Shown: positions 44,006 through 56,030, counted from the stretch's first letter. The stretch is 64,000 bases of DNA from Massospora cicadina (GCA_022478985.1 JAKSZP010014953.1:1-64000), one strand, 5' to 3'. Notes: a model not told the origin generated them from the letters alone. Program-made: numbers and translations.

Positions 44006-45417
44006 TATCTTATGAAGTTAGCTGTTTTTGATACCTAGGATCTGTTAGATGGGTCGCATAACTGTTTCCTTATGTAGTTAGTTTATTTGAGGGTAAGCCA
44101 GCCAGAGGACAGACTGTCATAGCACCACCTAGTAAAGTCAAGACCAGATGCCAGCCTGGGTGAGTGGACACCTGAAACATAAGCCAGAATATTGGAAGTA
44201 TAGTCATCCGCATGACATAGTACTTCATTGGGAAAGGGACAACTAAAGGATGATGATTGACATTCACCATCACTAACATACTCATTAGTAACCACACAGT
44301 TGCAAGAGTAGTGGCTATAAATTTCGTGGCAGTTGCTTCCAAGGGCACCCCAGGGAGCAAAATCTGCCGTTGGAACATGTGGGGCTGAGAATTTGGAAGG
44401 GTAATACTACTTATCTATGGGTGGTATTCACCCCAAGAAGCAGAGCTACATAATGATGCAATAAGGCATTCAAAATTGGGGTTAACCTTAAGTGACCACC
44501 CTAATAATATCCCCTTTCAAGTAGGGAGGGTAACAAGGTAGTAAGTGTGACCACTATGGCCCAGCACTACAAAGACCAAGAAACAGGGCACCTGGTAGAA
44601 ACATGACTAACAAATAGCTAAGATAATTAAAATCCAAACTTTTTTATGTGAGAATCTATTTATGAAGACAAAGGATTTTATTTTGGCTTACAAGAGACTG
44701 TGGAGACTGTTGTCTTAAGTGCTGGTAGCTTGGGGAATAAGGAAATTAGCATTATAAGTGGTAGACATAATCACGTTCACCTCAAGTAAATCAACACTCT
44801 AAAGTGCACAAAATGCTGATTTGGTCTCAAACTGTCCATCTGAATTAGTCCTAAATCCTCAAACTGATTTTTTTTTCTCCTGGCATGATTTTTCTTGAAA
44901 GATAGATGACAATTTGTTTATTAGATGACTGGTTGTGCTCATGTCCATGGGTAGGTATTGGAGATCCCATTGCATATCAAAATGGTTTACTATCCCTAAA
45001 CCTGTTTAAGACAAGATTTCCTTTTCTGGAATAGAGGAAATGAATAGGCAGAATTTTAAACCTGATCATAAAACAGATGATTTGGTTGCTGGGTACCAAT
45101 TAATCATTTGAACAAAAACTAAATTGGTGGCAGAGGTTTCAAGTTGAGAGGAGTGATCATGAATTTCTCAATGACAATGGCTTTGTACCGCTGCCATCTT
45201 CAGACACTCACCAGTTTTCTGCGCCACCTCCTGGATGGGGAGAAGAAAAGGTAGGGGAGCAATCTTGAGGGGGTAGGCTATAACCCATCTCTTATCTACC
45301 AAATGAGCTAAATTGCCTAGGGAAAATGAGAGGGACAGATGCCATCTAGACCCCCTTCTTTTCCTTGATGGAAACTCCTCACAGCTGATGCACAGGGTAA
45401 CTCCCCAGTATTTAACA
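44006..45417 (-). mobile_element. Solo LTR of the J/K family, minus strand
   Basis: Starts (minus) at 45417 with TGTTAAATACTGGGGAGTTACC, comparable with the start of the copy in B. It carries the DERW motif as N-L-A-H-L-V-D-K-R-W-V-I-A-Y-P at 45314-45270, a GLGI-N-F ... WDL stretch near 44990-44940 like GLGIQNLF ... WDL in element A, and the hydrophobic ORF at 44378-44070. The 3' end near 44.0 kb is approximate. No internal gypsy genes adjoin it. Confidence 0.6.
44070..44378 (-). CDS. Hydrophobic ORF in the solo LTR (minus)
   Basis: 102 codons with two strong membrane-like segments (ATTLATVWLLMSMLVMV and MTILPIFWLMFQV). It aligns in order with 24162-24563: E-A-T-A-T-K-F-I-A against YAEKLIETI, then the second segment against LVFWLAFWVLM, ending in T-V-C-P-L against T-S-M-P-L. 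Function unknown. Confidence 0.4.
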   Translation of the reverse strand: MFQRQILLPGVPLEATATKFIATTLATVWLLMSMLVMVNVNHHPLVVPFPMKYYVMRMTILPIFWLMFQVSTHPGWHLVLTLLGGAMTVCPLAGLPSNKLTT

Positions 45418-45428
45418 GACATTACCAA
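45168..45428 (-). CDS. DERW-motif ORF in the solo LTR (minus)
   Basis: 86 codons; contains C-I-S-C-E-E-F-P-S-R-K-R and N-L-A-H-L-V-D-K-R-W-V-I-A-Y-P, followed by a short helix (IQEVAQKTGECLKMA) in the place of the IEG-helix of K. The ATG at 45428 is 11 bases upstream of the LTR start. Function unknown. Confidence 0.4.
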   Translation of the reverse strand: MVMSVKYWGVTLCISCEEFPSRKRRGSRWHLSLSFSLGNLAHLVDKRWVIAYPLKIAPLPFLLPIQEVAQKTGECLKMAAVQSHCH

Positions 45429-45449
45429 AAAATAAAAAAGTAAAGTGGA

Positions 45450-47050
45450 ACATATGCTTAATTAAAAAAAATGTTTAAACCCCAAACAAAATTAAATCCA
45501 ACCAAGCTGATCATGGCAGAGTGGCAGAGGGGACTAGGGGACAATTATTCCTCAAACATCTTCATTGAGAAAGTGCAGGCCAAGTTAGAAAGCAAGGGTT
45601 TTGGCATCTACTGTATGTAGTTTGATATCAACTTAGGGATATGCCAGGAAGAGATTGTGTGCCACAAAAAGGTTCCAATATTTTTGGTGAGATCACGCTC
45701 AGCTGGAATACTGGTGTAGGGGAGAATGATGAAGGTGGCAATACTCATCTGTGTTATTTTATTTAGGATTAGGAACACTGCCATGACATTCAGGATTCAA
45801 TCATAAGTTAATTTGTGCAATTGAGGAACACTTATTTTCAGCAGTAAGGGTTGCTGGGACATCAGGAGGGAGTTAAACCTATACCCAAATCACAACAGAC
45901 TTAGCTGCATCTTTGCAGAGAGGATAACAGTCATGTGATGCTACATCTTTAACAGTGAGCTGATGATTGGAGCAGGGTGGATGGCATTGGTTAGCAGGGT
46001 ATACAATCAAGGTGGCATTAGGCATTATAATAAGAAATAAAAAAACTATTTGAGGTGAAGTTCTGATAGAGTAGAGATACCCAATTCAGAGATATAGGAA
46101 ATAAGGCCAAATGGACTTTAGCAAAGTGGATCAGGGCATTGGTTTAAGAGTGAAGCTGAATGGACAAATGGAAGGTGCTTGGGAGTAAATGGTGTTCCAG
46201 GCCTTCTCCTGATTGTCAATTGAATTATCTAATGGCAGAGGGTGAGTGGGGATGGTGGAGAATGGGATATTGGGTCCTTGGCCCAATGACTTAGTAGCAG
46301 AGGGGGTACAGTTATAAGCTACCCCAGGTATATTCTGCCATAGTAGCTTTGGCATCAGAGATGGTGTCAGAAGCTTTTGTGGCAGACTACCAACAAGATT
46401 TTTGAGGTTATCCAAAGTAAAACAGGTAGTACAAATTTGGTATCTATTGCTGATGTATGCCCAGAAGAAATAGTCAGGTGTGGATACAATTTGTGGCTGA
46501 AGTGTATTTATTAGGTGACATCAGCATATAAAGGGGTGATAGTAATGGTAGCATGTTGAAAAGTGAGGAACTTGGCACTGCTAGGGGAAGTGAGGTGGAG
46601 GATAGGGTCTGAACCATAGGCTGAGGACCATGACATCAAATCATTGTACAACACCTGTGGTAGGGAGTGTGACAGGAGGTTGGCAAAATCCACCACCATC
46701 ATAGTATCAGTGGGTAGGTAAGTACAAGTTGTGTGATAAGAGAATTTTAGACAGCATTATTTTCTGCCACTGTGGCAGCATCCTCTTTATAGTAGAAACC
46801 TACAAAAAGAGCCTTAAAAGGGTGGAAGTCAATGGATCCTGATGGTACAAAAGTTTTATTGGCAAGCTAAATTATTACTTTTCTGGTATATGAGAATAAA
46901 CTAGCATAGTTAGCTTGAGGGAAAAATTGAATTCTGACCAAGATAGGGTGAGAGGATGGGGTAAAGTGGGTGGGTGGGTGCAAGGTGGTTTGCTAAGTCC
47001 CTAGGAAGGACATAACTGTGGGTAGAACTTAGGGCTAGTCAAACTAGTCC
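45450..47050 (-). mobile_element. LINE-C, ORF1 copy
   Basis: Minus-strand frames repeat the LINE-A ORF1 order: F-V-P-S-G-S-I-D-F-H-P-F-K-A-L with YYKEDAATVAEN (46.86-46.77 kb), MMVVDFANLLSHSLPQVLYN (46702 on), a knuckle decayed to C-T-T-C-F-T-L-D-N ... L (His and last Cys lost, about 46440-46400), then a C-terminal part SNHQLT-x3-VAS (45.97) matching SDHQLTLAAVAS of LINE-A. No ORF2 follows. The tail is A/T-rich. Both ends are approximate. Confidence 0.6.
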
Positions 47051-48722
47051 TAATTTATTCTCTTATAGGATGAAAAATGCTGTGGTTTGTTCAACGCTGC
47101 TATACTGGAGTATCAGGCAGTGGAGCCAAGATTAGTTAGCAGAGTTATATTTTGGTGGTATAGATAAAATAAACTTTTTTATAAGACTTGCTTGAGAGTG
47201 GGATCAAGTGGAAAGAGAGTTAATATACCTTATATAATAAATTGTTAAACTATCTGATATGCATACTATGCATCTTGCATAAAAATTATAATCTTAAGAT
47301 CATTAAATTTGCTTATATTAGCCATAGCTAAGCTGCTAATAAAGTAGCTTTATTAGTTTTGTGCCTCAGTAAACTAAATTTGATAAAAAAAGGATTCAAT
47401 ATAAATCAGTAAACCTTCAAGTTAAACTATAAGTTTAATCTATCCTTACTTGTTTATAAAGTTTAACTAAATTCAAAACAGACAGTGATATCTAGAATAA
47501 TGAGTATAGTTTTAAGCAGATTACTCAAAGCATTAAATTATAAAGGCTCATATGAAAAAAGGCCAAAGTTTCTAAGATGAGGGTTTAAATACTTGTTAAG
47601 TCTCTTATTATAGAGTGGCTAATATGATATAATACTAAATAAACTAAATAATATAAGCTGGATCTTTAGAATAATGTAATTGAAGGTGGGTATTATATTA
47701 CACATGCTTAAAATTAAACAAAATCTTTTGGCTAATAAAATTCTAAGTTATGCTATAGTATGCTTTATCTACTTTCAAGCAATAAGGCACAGTTACTCTT
47801 CTAAACCATCTGAGATTAAATTATCAATTTGACCATCTAGTACTAAAAAAAATTATAATATCAATTTGCTACTGACTATAAGAGTCAGATAGGCCTAAAG
47901 TTGGTCTAATTTGGCATCTGTAAAAAGAAATTAGAATTGGATGTATCAGCATTAACCCTGATAACCAGACTTCTTTAATGTTATCTGTTAACTTTATAAT
48001 TTACTAAATCTAACCTAGCTTATATTTAAAAAATTGCTGAGCTTCCAGATAAGTTTAACCCAATGCTTCAATCACTAACCTAAAACAGCATCCTAAAACT
48101 TATCTTTAGTCCAGAATTCTCAGACAATATTGATCTAATGGGGTGATCAAATATCTAACTTTTATATTCTAGCTATAGATTTATAGTATGCTTAGCTAGT
48201 TGATAATTTATAAATAGCCCATGACTTAATTGCACGTGGTTAAAATTGTATCAACTTGACTTTAATCTTCACTAATACCCTATTAATCTATAGTTGACAT
48301 AAGCAGCTGCATACGTTTATCAAGTGGGTATACCTAAAATGTATTCAATGCTTGCACACACATGGTATAATGTATATGTGCACATAGTTGTCCATTACAT
48401 TTATGAGGTTAGGTTAACTAAAATATATTTACTACTAGTAAAGCAGTTTATGTCTCAGAGAATAAAGATGCTTAGACTAGTTTTAAAAGTCTATTGAAGC
48501 TTATTCACAACTTAATTTTTTATAAAAAGTGATGTTTTTAAAGTTAGTTTCAAGATGCATATTTAAACCTAATAAGTATCCGTTGACCAGATTTCAAGCT
48601 TATAACTTACAATCTTTTAAAAATTATACCACTATGGTTATTTGAAAGGTCAAGTAATTGGAATTGGGATTTTATATACCAATTGTAATTAATTTGGGGC
48701 TTGGTAATAACCTCAGCAGCAT
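47051..48722. other. AT-rich, CpG-starved spacer
   Basis: No open frame above 60 codons and no motif. Reading 47161-48720 base by base I count only three CG dinucleotides (near 48232, 48314 and 48574) in about 1.56 kb, far below what its C and G content would give. TG and CA remain common, the footprint of long cytosine methylation and deamination or a RIP-like process. Confidence 0.7.
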
Positions 48723-48739
48723 TTTAAAGCCAATATTAT
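48723..48739. repeat. Target-site duplication of LINE-D, 3' side
   Basis: TTTAAAGCCAATATTAT, identical to 54022-54038. Confidence 0.9.
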
Positions 48740-49023
48740 TTAAAAATTAAATTTAAATTTATTGTGGGGAAGGCTGACCATGGGATGGACACTTCCGAAT
48801 ATGACTCAGGAAAGATAAACTTAGTACCAGGGGAGGCACTCCAGAGAAGCGATGCTATCTCTTGTTGCCAGCGGGAACGCCACTTATGGGGAGGGGGAGG
48901 GAACTTGTGAAGGGTCCGTAGCCACTATTGAGCACGTGTGGAGGAAGGGGTCTGATTTGATGAACCAGACTGGGAACCAGGAGGAGACCAGCTGTCAGCA
49001 ACGCGGTGGGAGATATCCAAACA
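48740..49023 (-). other. 3' UTR and tail of LINE-D
   Basis: Follows the stop of the C-terminal frame at 49024. The end reads, on the minus strand, CCCCACAATAAATTTAAATT and an A/T-rich tail directly abutting the target duplication. Confidence 0.7.
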
Positions 49024-49833
49024 TCAACACTTGAAAGTGGTCCACCAAATGAGACCAATATCTGTGGACAGCTTCTGGGAGGGTGGGGATGGAGCCAGCG
49101 ATGGCATCCAAGACAATAGTGTGGATAGTCCACATGGCGATTGCAACCACCAGAGCACGGAGGGAGGGTGGGAGGGGGAGGCCATTGATGAAGCAAACAT
49201 ATCTCTTGACAGACTGAAGGGATGCGTTTGATCCTGGCCCAGCAGACGTTGGACTTCGCGCCATATCACTTTAGAGGTGGGGCACTTCTCCAGGCGGTGG
49301 AACAGCGTTCCATACTGTCCACACATGACACAGGATGAGTGTAAAGCGTTAGAGCGCTCAGCTGTATGATACACCCGCCTCAGGCAGCGCCACACATAGG
49401 AGCGGACTTGAGGCTGCAACAGAGGATGGTGTGCGTATTTCCAGATAGTCTTTTGGGTCTCAGTGGAGTAAGGGATGTCCATCATGTCCAGGTAGTCCAC
49501 CCTGGATAGGACATGGGGTCGAATGGGGATCACGCCATCATGGATGGGTAGCCCCTGTACCTCTTGTGTGAACTGAGGAGAGGAGCGGCCTCTTCGGGTT
49601 GTATGTCCACTAATACAAATTCTCCACTCTGCGCTTTGCATGGAGAGTAGGATTCGTTTGTAGTGGGTTTTAGTCCCGTGAGGACCTGTGGCCGATGTGT
49701 GTGATGCAAGGTATTTCATCAGGGAGTGGGGGTTTGATGGATTGTTGAGGCCAAGGCTCAGGAGAAGTTGGAGCAGGCCGCGCGGGACCAGTGTTGGGAT
49801 GGGAGTGTAGGAGCGGTGACAGCCACGATCCAA
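49024..49833 (-). pseudogene. LINE-D ORF2 C-terminal domain with zinc finger
   Basis: A 269-codon frame. It contains a conserved W-R-x-C-L-R-R-V-Y stretch and the finger C-V-M-C-G-Q-Y-G-T-L-F-H-R-L-E-K-C (C-x2-C-x7-H-x4-C) followed by W-R-E-V, the zf-RVT-like region that ends many L1-clade ORF2 proteins and helps bind the target or RNA. It is in a different frame from the RT, so one frameshift near 49.8 kb separates them. Confidence 0.8.
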
Positions 49834-51152
49834 GTGCCCAGGATCTTGGCAGCATGGGCTTTGAAGTCAAGCAGGCCTATGCCACTATGATGATGAGGGC
49901 CAAACATGACCTCTAGCCGTACTGGTGGAGGGCGGCCTGACCAAAGCCATCCTTGCAGCAAAGCATACAGGGATTTGAAGAATCTTGGTGAGAAGGGGAT
50001 GGTGTGGGCTCTGAACCAGACTTTGGATAGGAGCATAGAGTTGGCAAGAACAACCCTGCCAGTGAGGGTAGTAGGGTGGGCTCTGAGAGAGGCGATTCGC
50101 TTTGTCACGTTGTCCAGTATATGGCATTCCATTACTGCTGACGCATATCCGCCTGCCTCCATCCACACGCCCAGATGGCGCACCAGTCCTATGGTAGGAC
50201 GTGGCACGAAGGGGAGCACCAGTAGAGCGGTGTGTGTTGAGTTAGTAAGGCGTGGACGTGGGAGAGCAGATGGGCCAGGTTGGGAACTAATTGTTGGGGC
50301 CCAGCAGTTCTGAAACTGACCAAGGAGGATGATTTCAGTTTTGGAGGCATTCAGTGCCGTGTTGCTTACCCAGGAATATTCCTGGATGAGGGCTTCAAGC
50401 GCGCGTGCATCATTGTTATTAGACACCCCCACCACGCAATCATCTGCAAATGCCATCATCTTGACTGGGGTTTGGCCTGGCACATGGACCCCAGTGAGTT
50501 GGGCATTCACATTTCGCAGTAGTGGGTCAAGGCTGAAGTTGTATAAGAGTGGGCTGAGGGGGTCCCCTTGTCGCAGGCCCCTTTGAGGGCGGACTACTTC
50601 CGTTAGGAAGCCTGGGCCATGCACTGCCATTGTTGCAGATTCCGTGAGCAGCATCACCCAGTTTATGAAGTGGGGGGGTAGGCGGAATTGATGGAGGCAG
50701 GCCCTAAGGTATTCCCAGTTTACTCTATCATAGGCCTTTTGTTGGTCCAAGAATACAAGTACCCCAGAGGCTGTGGACTGACATACATTAGCCACAGAGT
50801 GCACGTTATCCCAAATCGCCCTTCTGGGGATGAAACCAAATTGTTCTGGGGAGATGGTGGCAGATGCTACAGTCCCTAAACGGTTAGCCATGATTTTTGT
50901 TGAAATTTTGGTGTCTGTGTTTGTTAGAGAAATGGGGCACCAGTTGGCTAAGTCAAGCTTATCCCCTTTCTTGAAGAGTGTGACAGTGAAGGCCTCATGT
51001 CCTCCTGGTAGGAGGCGCGTTTCCAACAGGCTTTGGTTAAGTGAGGCTAGCAGCAATGGGGATATATATTTGAAATATTTTTTGTAGAACTCATATGGAA
51101 TGCCATCTGGCCTGGGCATTTTCAGTTTGGCGCACTGCATATGGCTGTCCAT
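49758..51152 (-). pseudogene. LINE-D reverse transcriptase
   Basis: 464 codons, the longest open frame of the window. RT motifs in order: PRPDGIPYEFYKKYF (usual x-GPDGI), LFKKGDKLDLANWCPISLTN, TISPEQFGFIPRRAIWDNV, VLVFLDQQKAYDRVNWEYL, GLRQGDPLSPLLYNFSLDPL, and AFADDCVVG with the catalytic FADD intact at 50450-50439. Then thumb-like HLGVWM and W-L-W-S-G blocks. The enzyme copies LINE RNA at a nicked target. The frame joins the endonuclease through a frameshift near 51.12 kb. Confidence 0.9.
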
Positions 51153-51179
51153 AATTCGTTTGGAGTAATTAAATTCATT

Positions 51180-52513
51180 ATTTCTGGGTATCAGAAAATG
51201 GTGCAGATATGAGCTCAGTTGAGAAATTCTGCCATTTCAGCCAGCTGAATTGGTTCAGCTCAGTATAACTTGGAGTAATATTTTTGTGTTTCGATTGCCA
51301 CTTCAGCCAGTGTGTCCACAATGGAATTATCTGATCTTCACACCTGTGTGCAGGCCATGCTCTGGCATGGTGCAAAAAAATTTTTAAAGAAGTATGCGGT
51401 GCACTTGTTGCCTTTAGTGATGCGTGTGGCCCTGTATTGGACACAAACCTGATGTTTGTGTTGCCTTTCGAGTGCGTTGAGGTGGGTGGCTGCCTCTGCC
51501 CACTTCTGGCCCCATGCAGGGCTGTATCCTGTGGCTGGAATGTTGGACTCCAAGTGGGCCAATTCTGCCAGAGCGCGTGAGATAACTGCCAATGTGGCTT
51601 GTGAGCGTCTGGAGGAGAGATGGTGATAGTGGCGGATGGTTTCCTCTTTGAAAGTTGCCCATGTGGAAATGGGATCCACGCAAAACGGTGCAACAAACGA
51701 TTTTGCCAAAGTTGCCTCTTCCACCCACATGGAAAATCCTGGCGACGCGAGCTCAGGGGGGTGGATTTTGTACCAATGTGGGGCCTTTGCAACTGTGATG
51801 GGTAAGTGGTATGTTATCGAGACCAGTTGGTGGTGGGAGAATTCCATTTTCGTTGTTTTGAAGTGGGAGATGTGGGGTTGGAATTTCGCCAGCATTAGAA
51901 TAAGGTCAATGTGGGTCATAGACCTTAATTGGCCATTGTGGACATGGGGATGCATCATGTTTTCGAGCAGTGGGGTATGTTGCAGCAGCACATCCATTAA
52001 CCCAAGGGTGGCTTTTAGAACGCATAGTTCTACATGACCCTGTGGGGCATGGGGTGAGGGCGGCCACCAGTCCGTTGGTGAGGTTAGCCAACAGTTCATG
52101 TCGCCAACTAGGAAAGAATCAGGGGGTAGCGGGAGGGATTTGACCGACAAGAAAAATTCCCAACACTCATGTGCACTGTTTGGGGCATAAATATTGATGA
52201 TTGTGTGCACAACGTTAGCCCACGAGAAGGTGACTACGAGCACTCAGCCATTTAGGAATGTTTCTGAGGATGTGAATTTATAAAAATTATTTTTCCAAAT
52301 TAGCACCCCACAGTGCTTTGACCAATAGGATAGGGATGGGAGGAGCATTGTTTTCCAAGCTTCCTCAGAACCTTGTGGACAGTGGGACTCCTGGATGGCC
52401 AGGATATCCATGGGTAAATTGTGTTGTAAAAAACTCAGTTTCCTAGCCCGGGATGGGGAGACCTTGAGTCCGGCGATATTCAGCATCCCTAGAGTGAAGG
52501 TTTCCCCCATCAC
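51180..52513 (-). pseudogene. LINE-D APE-type endonuclease
   Basis: One frame from 52513 to about 51180 with in-frame stops at 52246-52244 and in the last 160 bases. Exonuclease-endonuclease-phosphatase motifs: L-N-I-A-G near the start, LAIQESH (catalytic Glu), IINIYAPN, F-L-V-G-D-M-N-C (GDxN intact), T-H-I-D-L-I-L. The final S-D-H is S-H-H, which would impair metal-dependent catalysis. It nicks the target strand that primes reverse transcription. The extension to 51180 is the linker to RT. Confidence 0.85.
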
Positions 52514-53929
52514 ACCTTAGGTGTGAGGGGGTGGGCCCCTGGGCCTACCAGCCTCTTCAAGGTCCCCACGGGCTTTCACAGCAGTGTGGGTGTTAGCAGC
52601 AACGCTATTGGGGTTTTTGTTAATTTTTGTGGAAAGAGTCATGTTGGCTTTGGCCTTCACTTTTTGTTTTCCCGACGTCGGACAAATTTTTTGCGGTGCA
52701 GATAAGTTTGGTGCACGGTCGAGTGGGGCAAAAAAAAATTTTCAATTGGGATGGGTCCCAAGTCAGTTTCAACTGCAGCTTGGGTGCAATAATTGGGTGA
52801 GATCAAATCCCCTATTGGGTCCTCAGATTGAGTGGCCCACTCAGCATGGGCTTCCCCAATCTGATTAGTTGATGGATTCCCAAGTTGCTTCTACCATAAA
52901 GGTTTCTATGTCCTCCTGGCATTGTGAGTGTGGGATAGCGGTGGTGGCTTTGGCCACTTCCTTGGCCATAGCCCTGCGGGCCTGCTTGGCCTTCTTCCAC
53001 TCTTGCAGGGAGATAGGCTTTACCAGTGGGTAGCAGCCTTGTGCTCCCCACAGGAAATCCTCCTTGGTGCTTGCAGTTGGTTTGTAGTGCGCCTCTCCGC
53101 TGGCCATTGCTGAGGGGTGCTCTTAGAATATGACACCCTCCTTGATGGGGCATTCATGCACCTTATGGTTGAACACATCACAGTGGATACAAATGGGGGG
53201 CGCGCTGTCCACAGTTACCTAGAATGGGTGGGTGGTATGCCCTGTGATATCAATAAAGGTGGAGTGCGGGATCTGGGTTAGGTCCTTCACGATCTCCTTG
53301 GTTGGGGTCAGAACTGCGATGGCTTTACTGGTGCACAGGTGTGGCATCAGTGTGAATCATTGCATTTCAAAAGATTGTATTTCACTATATATAGTGAGAC
53401 CATCTTTCAGATGTTGCTCCAAAATAACACATTTTACTGTAGTAGGTAAAAAGTCAAATGTGAGGAAAATTTGGTTTGATTTTATCCATCTGGTGTATTT
53501 GGTTTTGATGACCTGTTGCCCTTCGGGAAGGTCAACCACTATGCGCACTGCTGCAGCCTCATCTGCTGCTATTTTGCTTTTGAAACCCAGGTCCAGCTAA
53601 CCATGTGACATGGAGTGAGGTGCAACATACACCGCAGTCAGGAAAATTTTATGTACATCTTCACAAAATTTTACCCATAAGGCCATTTTTTAGATGTCCG
53701 GATACACATGGACTCTGAATTCCACCAACAAAAGTGGCTGGGAGTGTGGCATATTAATGTACTGGTTGTATCATACTTGCCACATGAGTATCTCTGGGGA
53801 AATTGTGACTGCCAGTTTTTTGAGATTTTTTTCTATTCTGCCAGATTCTCTGGGGCATTTTCAAATGTTAGAGGCCATAGGCCTTCTGCCTGCTCCTCTT
53901 GCCTTGCTTGCCCAACTGCTCCCAGACAT
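52514..53929 (-). pseudogene. LINE-D ORF1, gag-like with zinc knuckle
   Basis: A single reading frame can be followed from the ATG at about 53929 to the start of ORF2 without a frameshift, interrupted by about a dozen in-frame stops (TGA, TAG, TAA). An RRM-like part (AAAVRIVVDLPEGQQVIKTK, 53.55 kb) is followed by a knuckle C-I-H-C-D-V-F-N-H-K-V-H-E-C (53189-53148), then a lysine/alanine-rich helix (EWKKAKQARRAMAKEVAKA). RNA-binding role by family. The stops are each one transition away from TGG, CGA, CAG or CAA. Confidence 0.75.
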
Positions 53930-54021
53930 GGGCGCAGACTAATCTCCTCTATGAGATTATCAAACTAGATTGAGTCTTGAATTGAATAGGTTGCAAAAGT
54001 GTTTGCAATGAGAAAGAAAAG

Positions 54022-54038
54022 TTTAAAGCCAATATTAT
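54022..54038. repeat. Target-site duplication of LINE-D, 5' side
   Basis: TTTAAAGCCAATATTAT, identical to 48723-48739. Confidence 0.9.
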
Positions 54039-55775
54039 AGAACACATGTTTCCCTAGGTAGGTCATAAAATTAAAACTTAAAATAATATGAACTTTATAT
54101 CATAAACTTTGAAAACTATGATGTTTTTTATAATTAAAGTAAAACAATACCTGATAAAACAAAAAATTCTAATTCTAGGGGTTTAAAAGTTGGTGTGGGA
54201 ATTTATTATTAGAGGTATGAATCATTTGATAAATCATTTATTCTCATCTTAAAGGTTTATAAAAAACTGAACTTCTTTAAGAGCATACAATTTCGATATA
54301 AAGTCCAAACTATGGATTTTAAGTAAGGGGTTTATCCTATCAAGTTAGTTGGATTCCATATATCTTTTAGCTGGCGCATGTAAACTATATTGAACTTTGT
54401 ACCCAAAATTATAGAACAACCAAAAGCTAACCACCTAGTGATGGCTTAAATTTTTCCTCCTCCACATGACAAATCTAATCTGATAGATTACCGATGGGTA
54501 AGGTGATATAGCATCACCCCAGTTAAATTTTATTTGCCCCTCATTCAATATACTTTTCATAAGTTTACATCAAATTGATAGAGTTGATTAATATCCGCGT
54601 GTGATGTTAACTGTATTTAATACTATATCGTAAGCTTTATCTAAACTTTGAAACCCAAGTTAGGATGTGTGGCGGCTCTCCCTTTTGGATTGGGCACCAC
54701 TAGTGCTAAAAAAAGGAACCCAAATTAGATATTACCTGACCCTTTAAACCAACCATTATAACTGGGGTAATTGAATACTGAGTTCAAGGTTAGGTAATGA
54801 AAGTTAGATTAAAATAGATGACGTTTGGTTGGTTGATGGATTGTCATACCATTAGAAATGGTAAGATCAATTTGGGGACTTTAAATTTGTAACAAATATG
54901 CATTCAAATCGGTTGGCATGGATGCTGGACTTTAAACTTGCATCGTTCGATTGGGTTGGTGTTGCTTCTTTGGTATGTTTACTTTAACATGCTTGTCGCC
55001 CAGTGTGATTCAGTTAAGTTTCTCACGGGCCCAAATGTGACTATCTACAAATTATCGAATGCCAAAAAGCTAGAATAATATTTAAAATAAACATATTGTC
55101 CCAATTGTCCAAAATCATCACAAATGTGTTTAAACTATTTTAACAAATAATATAATACACTGTAATATAAATAGTATTTTATATAAAGATAAATTAATAA
55201 AAAATAGTATAATATATTTTTTAATATTTCTATCTATATCCAACTAACCTCGATCCACACAGCGTGGAACTTTGTTATGCGTGCCTTTTTCTTATGTACT
55301 CCTTCTGAGCTCCAATGATGATTTTAGATGTTACCACTTTGATTTATTTAAGATGTCATATTTAAAATTGCTATCAGTGATACTAAACCTACAAACTGTT
55401 CCTTACATTTGTTGCCCCATCACCCATATTTGGGTGACATGGTGACAAACATGTTAAGGTGGGTTCATTGATCAATCTATGAAGGGGAATTAGTAAGCTT
55501 TCATTTTGATTTGATACTAAAATTAAATTAGTATTATTTGATTGGATATAGTATAGTTTAAGGGCATCATTAGATTGGGGGTTGTATAGGTTGATTCTAC
55601 TTACCTTTAAAATGGAGGTGAGTTAAAAAAGGATTTGGCTTATAGAACCAAGTTGGTCAAAAACAAGGTTAAATCTGAGAAGTGAGGTTTGGATTGGGAT
55701 GGGGGAGTGCAGTTCAGGTTGGTATCCTTAGTGGTTGAATGATACCACCTTATCGATGGAGTATATGGTTGGTGG
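54039..55775. other. AT-rich spacer, nothing assigned
   Basis: Continuation of the spacer into which LINE-D inserted. No frame above 60 codons, no retroelement motif and no repeat partner found in the window. Confidence 0.6.
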
Positions 55776-56030
55776 TGTGATGGAAACCAACAGGAACCTT
55801 ACTTCTACCTAAGGAACAAAAATCTGATATCATATCCCTTGGAACATAACTGACCATTCCTGAATACCTCAGAATCCAACCCACTTCCCAAAGCAAGAAC
55901 ACCAACCCAATCTCCACCTATAAAATTGTTAACCTAAACCCAACTGAATATACCTTAATAAAAAACTAGTACCTAATTTCCAAAACTGCCTCTTTTCCCT
56001 TGAAACCTAATTGTGAAAGTAGTAAAATAA
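55776..56030 (+). repeat. 5' LTR of element H
   Basis: Starts TGTGATGGAAAC and aligns with 60510-60687 (shared block ATATCATATCCCTTGGAACA, then CCCACTTCCCAAAGCAA). The end is uncertain because the 3' copy is truncated; I place it at an AATAACA before the gag leader. Confidence 0.7.

Larger units (their letters stand above)
48740..54021 (-). mobile_element. LINE-D, near full-length L1-like LINE
   Basis: 5282 bp between perfect 17-bp duplications. Minus-strand order: short leader, ORF1 with zinc knuckle, APE-type endonuclease, reverse transcriptase, C-terminal CCHC finger, and a 3' UTR ending in an AATAAA-containing A/T-rich tail. This is the signature of target-primed reverse transcription. 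It is the youngest-looking element here: it keeps CpG-rich sequence, and its frames are broken mostly by single in-frame stops with only a few frameshifts. It inserted into CpG-starved spacer DNA. ORF1 differs from the LINE-A/B/C type, so two LINE lineages are present. Confidence 0.9.

Noticed and set aside
49906..53600. Many plus-strand ORFs opposite LINE-D (for example 49906-50313, 51636-52037, 53232-53600)
   Set aside because: They mirror the sense LINE coding strand and contain no motif; they are complementary shadows of the endonuclease, RT and ORF1.
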